A stretch of 64,000 nucleotides of DNA from Bin80 sp965209015 (GTDB lineage Bacteria; Bacteroidota; Rhodothermia; Rhodothermales; Bin80). Numbering within the stretch: position 1 is the stretch's first letter; each line of letters opens with the position of its first letter. The notes beneath the pieces are model-generated. The model was not told where the DNA came from, ran no database searches, and saw only the letters and a program-made list of their open reading frames with translations. The stretch covers positions 2,976,001 through 3,040,000 of the forward strand of contig OZ242367.1 of assembly GCA_965209015.1 (NCBI GenBank), in the 5' to 3' direction. This document shows, piece by piece, positions 56,359 to 64,000 of this stretch. The position numbers were made by a program, and so were the translations under genes.

Positions 56359-57906
56359 ATGACTATACATCATATGCGATCCAGTGGACTTCTGTTACAT
56401 CTGACCTCTCTGCCTACCCATTTTGGGATTGGAGACCTAGGACCAGTGGCATGGAAATTTGTAGATGTTCTGGCCGAAACAGGGCAGATCTGGTGGCAAG
56501 TACTACCGGTCTGCCCGGCAGGGCTCGGAGACTCACCTTATGCAAGCCCTGCTTCCTTTGCCGGTAGCCCGCTCCTCATCAGCCCTGAACTGATGGTGCA
56601 GGATGGTTGGTCTACCAAAGCAGAACTCAATACGTACTACCCCCATAATGACGGTGCCGTTGACTATCAGAGTGTTTCAAATTATAAATCCTCCCTACTT
56701 CGCCAGGCTTTCAACCGATTTGAAAAGCACCCAACCGATGAATTTAGATCTTTCGTTGACAGAGAAAAGGATTGGCTGCTGCCGTATGCCTCCTTCCAAC
56801 AACGAAAGAAACAGTACCGTAACCGAATATGGACGAGTTGGCCAGCCGCAGACCGGAAGATCTCCAATCATAATCTGAACCCAGATCTACCCGAAATTCA
56901 ATTTTATCTGTTTGAACAATTCATTTTTGATCAACAATGGAATAAACTCCGGGACTACTGCCGGAGCAAAGGTGTTAAGATCATGGGAGATCTCCCCATC
57001 TATGTCGCACATGACAGTGTGGATGTGTGGGCACACCCTGAATTATTTAGATTGGATGCATCAGGTGAGCCACTGGTGGTAGCTGGGGTTCCCCCAGATT
57101 TTTTTAGTGAAACGGGGCAAAGATGGGGCAATCCCATCTATAAATGGGATGTGATGGAAGCACAAGGATTTGACTGGTGGATCCGCCGAATGAAACGGGC
57201 ACTAAGCCTCTTTGACAGCATACGCTTAGATCATTTTCGTGGCTTTGCAGGGTACTGGGAAATTCCAGCATCCGAAGAAACCGCGGTGCATGGGCGCTGG
57301 GTCACAGGTCCTGGACAATCATTCTTTGATCGGATCAAAGAGACCCTCGGCCCCCTGCCACTGATCGCAGAAGATCTAGGTGTGATTACCCCAGATGTGC
57401 TCAAACTGATGCGCACGAATGCATTCCCTGGCATGGCAGTCATCCAGTTTGGATTTGATGCAGGGATGGATAACCCCCATTTGCCACACAACTATCAACC
57501 CACCCAGTGCGTGTATACGGGGACCCATGATAACAATACGCTTCTTGGCTGGTGGACGACGCTTACCGAATATGAACTTGGCTTTGCGAAAGACTATCTG
57601 AGCATTCAATCCAATCAGGATGTTTGTCCAAACGCAATTGAACAATGTCTGAATTCCGAAGCAGGGCTGGTGATCCTACCCGTTCAGGATGTTCTGAGCT
57701 TGGGAGGTGAGACACGAATGAATTTCCCAGGAACCTCTCATGGAAACTGGCGCTGGATGCTTCTACCCAAGGAGCTTGCGCGACTGCAGGATACAGCCGG
57801 TCAATGGTTACACCGCATGACCCTCAAGAGTAACCGCCTTAGCCCGCAGAATAAACACGGATTGGGGAGCGATATTCGCGTCCCCGCCGCACGAGTCCGT
57901 AGCTAA
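56359..57906 (+). CDS. malQ: 4-alpha-glucanotransferase (amylomaltase)
   Basis: GH77 enzyme that moves glucan segments between maltodextrins. The roughly 515-residue protein has the motifs SGLLLHLTSLPTHFGIGDLG at the start, PVCPAGLGDSPYASPASFAG, IRLDHFRGF with the nucleophile Asp near residue 291, LIAEDLGVI with the Glu near 338 and TGTHDNNTLLGWW with the second Asp. The frame opens at 56317; family start is near MTIHHMRSSG (56359) or MRSSG (56374). The last 33 codons overlap the convergent glgX 3' end by 99 bases, so its normal stop was probably lost. Confidence 0.92.
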   Translation: MTIHHMRSSGLLLHLTSLPTHFGIGDLGPVAWKFVDVLAETGQIWWQVLPVCPAGLGDSPYASPASFAGSPLLISPELMVQDGWSTKAELNTYYPHNDGAVDYQSVSNYKSSLLRQAFNRFEKHPTDEFRSFVDREKDWLLPYASFQQRKKQYRNRIWTSWPAADRKISNHNLNPDLPEIQFYLFEQFIFDQQWNKLRDYCRSKGVKIMGDLPIYVAHDSVDVWAHPELFRLDASGEPLVVAGVPPDFFSETGQRWGNPIYKWDVMEAQGFDWWIRRMKRALSLFDSIRLDHFRGFAGYWEIPASEETAVHGRWVTGPGQSFFDRIKETLGPLPLIAEDLGVITPDVLKLMRTNAFPGMAVIQFGFDAGMDNPHLPHNYQPTQCVYTGTHDNNTLLGWWTTLTEYELGFAKDYLSIQSNQDVCPNAIEQCLNSEAGLVILPVQDVLSLGGETRMNFPGTSHGNWRWMLLPKELARLQDTAGQWLHRMTLKSNRLSPQNKHGLGSDIRVPAARVRS

Positions 57907-59859
57907 TGTACTTTCACCCCAACTGAATCCACAACTCCAGGCATAGGCATCCGAGAGCCTAAACCGAACCACATGACTCGTTGGATTGAAACAAAGTAGC
58001 AACCTATCTGGTGCGACTAGCCACAAACCTATTGCCCGAGTACGCACCCAGTCTTCTGATTCCATGACCCGCCCGTCTGGATGCCACCAAATGACGTCTG
58101 GTACTCCACTCTTCCCAGCTTGTCCATTCAAGAAACGATTGTGCCGTAGAGATGGATGCGCCTTGCGGAATGCGATCAGATCACGCACAAACTCAAGATG
58201 CTCCTTGTCGGATTTAGCACCCTCCCAGTCATACCACGATATCTCGTTGTCCTGACAGTAAGGGTTATTATTTCCCCTCTGTGTGCGTCCGAATTCATCG
58301 CCTCCCGAGAGCATCGGAACTCCCTGAGATACGAACAAGGTGGTGAGTAAACTGCGGCGGATCCGATTCCGCTGTGCCAAAATCTCAGGATCGGCGGAAC
58401 TTCCTTCCTGACCGCAATTCTGGCTGTAATTTGCTGTTGTCCCATCTCGACTATCTTCCAGATTTGCATCATTGTATTTTTTCTCATACGATACAAGATC
58501 CAGGAGCGTAAACCCGTCATGCGAAGTTACATAATTGATTGAAGAAGAGGGACGTCGATGCCCCGAAGAAAATAAATCACTTGAACCGGCGATCCTAGTC
58601 GCAAATTCTCCGGTGATGCCCCGCTCACCACGCCAGTAACGCCGTACAATATCCCGGTATTTATCGTTCCACTCTCTCCACGGAGGGGGGTAAGTACCCA
58701 ATTGATACCCAGCGAACCCCAGATCCCATGGTTCGGCAATCAATTTCACCTTGGATAAAACAGGATCCTGTTGCACCATGTGTAACCACCCGCTTTGGTC
58801 GTTGACCTTGCCATTTTCTCGAAGCAATGTGCTTGCCAAATCAAACCGAAAACCGTCTACATTCATTACCTCTACCCAATACCGGAGACTATCCATAATG
58901 AGGCGGCGCACAAAAAGGTGCTCTGTGCGCAAGGTATTTCCGCACCCTGTACTGTCATACAAAAAGCGAGGCTGTCCAGGCTTCGCGACATAGTACGAGA
59001 CATTATCTATACCCCTCCAAGATAGTGTTGGCCCCAAATGATCGCCCTCCCCTGTATGGTTGTACACCACATCCAGTATGACCTCAAATCCATGATCATG
59101 CATTATTTCTACCATCGTCCTGAATTCTTCCACAGCCGTCTCAGGGCCCCCGACTGAGAAACGGGGATCAGGAATGAAATATGACAGAGGATTGTATCCC
59201 CAATACTGAGATAAACCATTGCGAACAAGTCGCTCATCCTGCACCGCAGCATAGATCGGCAAAAGCTCAATTGTTGTAACCCCTAGACGCTTGAGATGGG
59301 ATAAAACAGCATCCGATGCTGCTCCCAGATAGGTTCCCCGTAGTGAAGGATGCACATTGGGATTCTGGATACTAAGCCCTTTTACATGCGTCTCATAGAT
59401 CACCGTATCCGCCCATGGGATATTGGGTCTAAGTACGGATCCTCCTGAACCTTCTGTACTGGTTACCATCCCGATCGGGGCATAGGATTTACTATCCGAT
59501 GAATTCAAAATTCGATCATCCCGATCGCGGTCATAGCCAAATAGACTGTCATTCCACTGCGGCATTCGGCTGATGGCGCGTGCGTAGGGGTCCAAAAGCA
59601 GCTTTGCACCGTTAAACCGATGTCCCTCGTCTGGAACCCAGGGGCCATGAACACGATACGAGTAACGCTGCCCAGACCGAATCCCCGGTACGTAAATATG
59701 CCACACATCTCCGGTACGACCGTTTACATCCATTGAATGCTCTACTTGATGCTCTCTATTGAGCAGAATCAGTTCAATCCGTTCAGCATTTGCACTAAAA
59801 ATTGAGAAATGCCCCCCATATTGGTCAAGGTGTGCTCCTAATGAGGTAGTTGTATTCAT
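57808..59859 (-). CDS. glgX: Glycogen debranching enzyme
   Basis: GH13_11 isoamylase-type enzyme that cuts alpha-1,6 branches. The roughly 683-residue protein has an N-terminal CBM48 (LDQYGGHFSIFSANAERIEL, YSYRVHGPWVPDEGHRFNGA), DVVYNHTGEGDHLGPTLSWR, FRFDLASTL with the nucleophile Asp, LIAEPWDLG with the acid Glu and VTSHDGFTLLDLVSY with the third Asp. The frame opens at 59892; MNTTTSLGAHLDQ (59859) is the better start. It is divergent from glgE (106 bases between starts) and convergent on malQ with a 99-base overlap. Confidence 0.92.
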   Translation of the reverse strand: MNTTTSLGAHLDQYGGHFSIFSANAERIELILLNREHQVEHSMDVNGRTGDVWHIYVPGIRSGQRYSYRVHGPWVPDEGHRFNGAKLLLDPYARAISRMPQWNDSLFGYDRDRDDRILNSSDSKSYAPIGMVTSTEGSGGSVLRPNIPWADTVIYETHVKGLSIQNPNVHPSLRGTYLGAASDAVLSHLKRLGVTTIELLPIYAAVQDERLVRNGLSQYWGYNPLSYFIPDPRFSVGGPETAVEEFRTMVEIMHDHGFEVILDVVYNHTGEGDHLGPTLSWRGIDNVSYYVAKPGQPRFLYDSTGCGNTLRTEHLFVRRLIMDSLRYWVEVMNVDGFRFDLASTLLRENGKVNDQSGWLHMVQQDPVLSKVKLIAEPWDLGFAGYQLGTYPPPWREWNDKYRDIVRRYWRGERGITGEFATRIAGSSDLFSSGHRRPSSSINYVTSHDGFTLLDLVSYEKKYNDANLEDSRDGTTANYSQNCGQEGSSADPEILAQRNRIRRSLLTTLFVSQGVPMLSGGDEFGRTQRGNNNPYCQDNEISWYDWEGAKSDKEHLEFVRDLIAFRKAHPSLRHNRFLNGQAGKSGVPDVIWWHPDGRVMESEDWVRTRAIGLWLVAPDRLLLCFNPTSHVVRFRLSDAYAWSCGFSWGESTLATDSCGGDANIAPQSVFILRAKAVTLEGHAV

Positions 59860-59964
59860 GATTATATTTGTGTGACAAAATGTACTATTCAACGATGAAG
59901 TTTACACAGGGGAGCATGATATGGTACCTGTCAGCCCCCGAGAATAAGAATTTGTTCGCACAAT

Positions 59965-61938
59965 ATGAAATCTGCATCTGACCGCTGGTCCCGGGTATTC
60001 ATCACATCTGTGTCTCCTCGAGCCCATAATGGCGACTGGCCTATCAAACGAACCGTTGGGGAACCCATTAACGTGACTGCTGGCATCATCGTTGATGGGC
60101 ATGACCTTTTATGTGCTGGGCTCAATGTGACACGACTCGGGGGGGCTACCGAAGAAATCCCGATGGAGCCCACATATAATGATGAATTTATCGCTGAGTT
60201 TGTTGCTGATACCCCAGGCCTTTATACTTATTACATACGAGCCTGGATCAATCGGTATGGATCCTGGCAGGAACAATATGTGCGTCGGTTTGAGGCGGAT
60301 ATGTCTGAATCTGAATTGAAAGTTGAACTCCTGGATGGGGCTGCTCTTCTGAAGGAGTATGCCGTAAACGCCCCCTTAGATGCACGTGAAAAGCTCCTGT
60401 CTTTCGCCAAACGGTACACAGAAGGCGATGTCAAAGCGCCACTGGAAAATGAATCTATGAAGTTAGCTCTGGAGAATGAGCCTCAGAAAGGTGCAGTAGA
60501 GAGTAATTCGTTCACCGTAGAGGTTGACCGTAAACTTGCCACATTTGCGGCATGGTATGAATTTTTTCCTAGGTCCAGCGCAACCGCACCCGGAATACAC
60601 GGAACGCTTGACGATGCAACCTCACGTCTTGAGAGAATCCGAGATCTAGGGTTTGACATCGTGTATCTTCCACCGATCCATCCAATTGGAACTACCTTCC
60701 GAAAAGGGAAAGACAACCACCCCAAAGCACGGCCAGGTGAACCGGGAAGCCCATGGGCTATCGGCGATGCCGACGGAGGACATACCAGCGTCCACAAAGA
60801 ATTGGGTGGACTACCTGCATTTGACCGCTTTGTCGCCAAAGCGAAAAGTCTTGGTCTGGAAGTAGCACTAGACATTGCATTTCAGTGTTCCCCTGATCAT
60901 CCCTGGGTAAAAGAACATCCCGAATGGTTCAAGATGCGGTCAGACGGCAGCATTCGATACGCCGAAAATCTGCCAAAAAAATATCAGGATGTTTACCCCC
61001 TAAACTTTGAATGTAAGGATTGGCGTGCTCTTTGGGAGTCACTCAAAAATGTATTTGAATTTTGGATTGAGCGGGGGATCTACGTATTCCGGGTAGATAA
61101 CCCACACACAAAGCCCCTGACATTTTGGACATGGTGCCTGAGTCGACTTCGCGCGAAGCACCCTGATCTCATCTTTCTTGCCGAAGCGTTCACACGTCCC
61201 AAATCAATGTACACTCTTGCAAAGATAGGGTTTAATAATTCCTACACGTATTTCACTTGGCGCAACACAAAAGAGGAACTAACAAATTACCTGCACGAAC
61301 TGACTGCCACGAATGTGGCGGAATATTTTCGTCCAAGCTTCTGGCCAAATACCCCAGATATTTTACATGAATTCCTGACCAGTGGTGGTCGTCCTGCACA
61401 TATCATCCGATATGTGCTTGCTGCAACCCTCTCCCCTGTATACGGCGTTTATGGCCCTCCGTATGAACATATCGTGGCCAATCAGCACCCAGACCGAGAG
61501 GAGTACGCAGACAATGAGAAGTATGAAATCCAAAACTGGAACTGGAATGACCCCAGTTCCCTCCAAAGCTTATTTCAGTCCATCAACCAAATCAGAAAAA
61601 ATAATATTGCCTTACATCAATTACGTAACCTTCGATTCCTAGATATCCAGAACCCTCTCATGCTCGCCTACTGGAAGAAATCTGGGGAAAATTCCATTGT
61701 CTGTATCGTAAGTCTGGATCCATTCCAAGTTCAGGAAGGCGAGTTGCATCTCCCTCTGGAAGATCTGGTTCTACCCAAGGCGGCCCCCTTCCAAATGCTT
61801 GACTTGCTTGGAGGAGAGAGATATATCTGGCAGGGCTCCCGTCATAGCATCCGCGTTGATCCTCATGTGATGCCTGCAAGAATTTTTCAGGTTCTCCGTC
61901 GCGTACGAACTGAGGCAGATTTTGATTATTTCGTCTAA
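59965..61938 (+). CDS. glgE: Alpha-1,4-glucan:maltose-1-phosphate maltosyltransferase
   Basis: GH13_3 enzyme that lengthens alpha-1,4-glucan from maltose-1-phosphate. The 657-residue protein opens with the domain RVFITSVSPRAHNGDWPIKR and has the core FAAWYEFFPRSSATAPGIHG, VYLPPIHPIGTTFRKGKDNH, FRVDNPHTKPLTFW with the nucleophile Asp near residue 378, and FLAEAFTRPKSMYTLAKIGF with the Glu near 407. These are diagnostic for GlgE. It is followed 6 bases later by glgB in the same operon. No treS or maltokinase gene is in view, so the maltose-1-phosphate source is outside the window. Confidence 0.94.
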   Translation: MKSASDRWSRVFITSVSPRAHNGDWPIKRTVGEPINVTAGIIVDGHDLLCAGLNVTRLGGATEEIPMEPTYNDEFIAEFVADTPGLYTYYIRAWINRYGSWQEQYVRRFEADMSESELKVELLDGAALLKEYAVNAPLDAREKLLSFAKRYTEGDVKAPLENESMKLALENEPQKGAVESNSFTVEVDRKLATFAAWYEFFPRSSATAPGIHGTLDDATSRLERIRDLGFDIVYLPPIHPIGTTFRKGKDNHPKARPGEPGSPWAIGDADGGHTSVHKELGGLPAFDRFVAKAKSLGLEVALDIAFQCSPDHPWVKEHPEWFKMRSDGSIRYAENLPKKYQDVYPLNFECKDWRALWESLKNVFEFWIERGIYVFRVDNPHTKPLTFWTWCLSRLRAKHPDLIFLAEAFTRPKSMYTLAKIGFNNSYTYFTWRNTKEELTNYLHELTATNVAEYFRPSFWPNTPDILHEFLTSGGRPAHIIRYVLAATLSPVYGVYGPPYEHIVANQHPDREEYADNEKYEIQNWNWNDPSSLQSLFQSINQIRKNNIALHQLRNLRFLDIQNPLMLAYWKKSGENSIVCIVSLDPFQVQEGELHLPLEDLVLPKAAPFQMLDLLGGERYIWQGSRHSIRVDPHVMPARIFQVLRRVRTEADFDYFV

Positions 61939-61944
61939 CCTTTC

Positions 61945-63837
61945 ATGCCACGTAAATCCAATACTAAAACGAGGCGCTGGCTCTCAGATGAAGATCTTTA
62001 TTTCTGGGATCACGGAACATTGATCAAAAGCTACGAACGGTTAGGAGGTCATTTGCAAAAAGATGGGGCCTGGTTTGCCGTCTGGGCACCCAATGCAGAC
62101 ATGGTCAGTGTGATTGGTGATTTCAACGAATGGAATCCAGAGATGCACCCCATGCAGCGAACCGGAAGCGGCTGCTGGGAATGTTTCGTGCCTCATGCTT
62201 CATCAGGGCAGCGGTACAAGTACCGAATTCATCGCGGTTTGTATGTAGCCGATAAGTGTGATCCCTATGCAGTTCAAATGGAACCACCCGAATCTCAGGG
62301 AAGCAATGTACAAGGGCTCTCCGCAGTCCTGAATCCGCTGTCGTACAAATGGAATGATCATGAATGGCTGGAGCAGCGCGATGGGACCGCCACGCTCGGG
62401 AAACCAATATCCATCTATGAGGTCCACCTTGGATCCTGGAGACATAAAGGCTATGGTTCATCTCTATCCTATCAAGAAGTTGCTGTCGCGCTTGCGGATC
62501 ATGTCAGCAATCTAGGATTTACGCATGTTGAACTCCTTCCGGTGGCTGAACATGCGTTTTATGGATCTTGGGGATATCAGGTGATCGGCTATTATTCTCC
62601 AACGTACCGATTCGGTTCTCCTGAGGATCTGATGTTCTTGATTGATACACTACATCAACGGGGCATTGGGGTCATCGTGGACTGGGTCCCTGCCCACTTT
62701 GCCACTGATCCACAGGGACTCGTCTTCTATGATGGATCCACCCTGTATGAGTATGATGACCCAAAAATGCGTTATCACCCCGACTGGGGTACCTATATCT
62801 TTGACTACGGCAAGGCCGGCGTACAAAACTTTCTCATCTCAAACGCGCTCTTCTGGATAGACAAGTATCATGTGGACGCGTTACGAGTGGATGCCGTTGC
62901 CTCCATGCTGTACCGGGATTACTCTCGGGATGAATGGGCTCCAAATATCTACGGTGAGCGTGAAAATCTGGAAGCAATTGATCTTCTCAAGCGAACGAAT
63001 GAGGCCGTTTACTCCCATTTTCCAGGGGCCTTCACGATTGCAGAGGAATCCACTGCCTTTCGCGGGGTTTCTGCCCCAACCTATGACCATGGGCTGGGCT
63101 TCATGTACAAATGGAATATGGGCTGGATGAATGATGTGCTCGCTTACATGCAGGAAGATCCGGTGCATCGCAAGTATCACCATAACCGGTTGACGTTTTC
63201 CTTTGTATATGCTTTTAGTGAACATTATATTCTCCCACTTTCCCACGACGAGGTGGTTCATGGCAAGGGCTCTCTCTGGGACCGTATGCCGGGAGATGAG
63301 TGGCAAAAAGCAGCAAACTACCGGCTTCTTCTTGGACACATGTTCGGCCATCCCGGCAAAAAGATGCTCTTTATGGGGACCGAATTTGCCTCAACACAGG
63401 AATGGAATCATGACCATCCCCTAAACTGGGATTTAGCCGGCCACCCATTACATAGTGGGATCCTCCGTCTCGTGCAAGATTTGAATTCTTTGTATTTGGA
63501 GTGTTCGGCCCTCTGGAATGATGGGCCTGAGGGCTGGTCATGGGTCGGCGAACATATTGATGATTCAATCCTGATCTATGAGCGTAAGCAGGGCTCCGAG
63601 AGTATTGTGTTTGCCCTGAACTTGACTCCCGTTCCACGCCACAATTTTCGAATCGGAGTCCGTGAAGAGGGGGGGTGGAACGAACGTCTCAACAGTGATG
63701 CAACTCTTTATGGTGGGAGTGGCATGGGAAACATGGGACGGACTGAAAGTATGCCGGTTCCCTACCATGATCGTCCTGCCAGTATCGTAGTCGTTCTCCC
63801 TCCACTCACTTTTCTGGTGTTGCAGAAAGATTCATGA
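61945..63837 (+). CDS. glgB: 1,4-alpha-glucan branching enzyme
   Basis: Makes alpha-1,6 branches in glycogen. The 630-residue GH13_9 protein has one N-terminal CBM48 (WFAVWAPNADMVSVIGDFNE then NPEMHPMQ) and the core with FTHVELLPVAEHAFYGSWGY, DWVPAHFATDPQGL, LRVDAVASMLYRDYSR (Asp near 315), TIAEESTAFRGV (Glu near 366) and LPLSHDEVVHGKGSL (third Asp). It lacks the extra N-terminal module of E. coli GlgB, like many. It partners GlgE in glycogen synthesis; the two are 6 bases apart. Confidence 0.95.
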   Translation: MPRKSNTKTRRWLSDEDLYFWDHGTLIKSYERLGGHLQKDGAWFAVWAPNADMVSVIGDFNEWNPEMHPMQRTGSGCWECFVPHASSGQRYKYRIHRGLYVADKCDPYAVQMEPPESQGSNVQGLSAVLNPLSYKWNDHEWLEQRDGTATLGKPISIYEVHLGSWRHKGYGSSLSYQEVAVALADHVSNLGFTHVELLPVAEHAFYGSWGYQVIGYYSPTYRFGSPEDLMFLIDTLHQRGIGVIVDWVPAHFATDPQGLVFYDGSTLYEYDDPKMRYHPDWGTYIFDYGKAGVQNFLISNALFWIDKYHVDALRVDAVASMLYRDYSRDEWAPNIYGERENLEAIDLLKRTNEAVYSHFPGAFTIAEESTAFRGVSAPTYDHGLGFMYKWNMGWMNDVLAYMQEDPVHRKYHHNRLTFSFVYAFSEHYILPLSHDEVVHGKGSLWDRMPGDEWQKAANYRLLLGHMFGHPGKKMLFMGTEFASTQEWNHDHPLNWDLAGHPLHSGILRLVQDLNSLYLECSALWNDGPEGWSWVGEHIDDSILIYERKQGSESIVFALNLTPVPRHNFRIGVREEGGWNERLNSDATLYGGSGMGNMGRTESMPVPYHDRPASIVVVLPPLTFLVLQKDS

Positions 63838-63898
63838 TGTATTTATGCATCCTATTCTAATCAACACCGTACCAATGCAATATTTATTCTCACATAAG

Positions 63899-64000
63899 AT
63901 GAACCTTTTTCTGATGAAGTTTTCGTCCCTTTTGCTGCTCTTGGCACTTCCCTTTGCAGCTGCACATGCACAAATTAATGCCTTCGGTCTCTCGTCTGAG
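63899..64000 (+). CDS. Secreted protein, N-terminus only
   Basis: Starts MNLFLMKFSSLLLLLALPFA then AHAQINAFGLSSE, a Sec signal with cleavage after AHAQ, and runs off the right edge. The frame also opens at 63875, and an ATG at 63914 is possible. Only about 34 residues are visible, so no family can be named. Confidence 0.65.
   Translation, partial: MNLFLMKFSSLLLLLALPFAAAHAQINAFGLSSE

Overview
The window looks like chromosomal DNA of a Bacteroidota/Rhodothermota-type bacterium. Pointers are two S46 (DPP7/DPP11-type) genes, a CarboxypepD_reg/DUF5686 outer-membrane protein, a WD40 protein with a type IX secretion-like C-terminal sorting domain, a six-bladed propeller beside a Cys-rich secreted peptide, and few clear Shine-Dalgarno sites. 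The load of insertion sequences and their relics, plus a giant LRR/Calx-beta/autotransporter protein, a 14-repeat WD40 protein and a sterol-methyltransferase-like gene, suggests a genome shaped by IS expansion, possibly host-associated and marine. The lifestyle is inference.

Layout. 1-12 kb: housekeeping and envelope genes (AlkA-type glycosylase, divergent ferrochelatase-like protein lacking the catalytic His, RluA-type pseudouridine synthase, secreted WD40 protein, RND pump plus adaptor), then a sterol C-24 methyltransferase family gene. 12-25 kb: a mosaic of IS elements (ISL3, IS1634-type, IS630 relic, IS1595) holding a DUF262-HNH gene broken by one in-frame stop, a small AT-hook protein, a frameshifted Cys-rich lipoprotein with a small membrane partner, a GPP34-cytochrome P450 fusion and a DNA adenine methyltransferase. 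25-36 kb: DUF5686 protein, patatin, an active plus inactive S46 pair, tRNA-Leu(UAG), MsrB, an SDR, a YdbS/YdbT-like PH-domain pair and a YaaW-family protein. 36-46 kb: IS relics and MITEs, two AAA-type ATPase copies (one decayed), the propeller/peptide pair and an IS1634-type element. 46-56 kb: the 2098-residue surface protein, then IS256 and ISL3 relics. 56-64 kb: a glycogen/alpha-glucan cluster (malQ, glgX, glgE, glgB) and the start of a secreted protein.

The strongest candidate for an undescribed system is the GPP34-P450 fusion and the sterol-methyltransferase-like gene. They now lie about 6.4 kb apart in opposite orientation. The last 28 bases of the P450 gene and 62 bases beyond it are repeated (88 of 90 bases identical) upstream of the methyltransferase, and both copies abut ends of the same IS1634-type element. 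The simplest reading is that P450 and methyltransferase were adjacent on one strand, that an IS1634-type element inserted between them with the long target duplication known for that family, and that later recombination separated them. This would link a lipid-binding GPP34 domain, an unusual P450 and a sterol-type methyltransferase in one lipid-modifying pathway.
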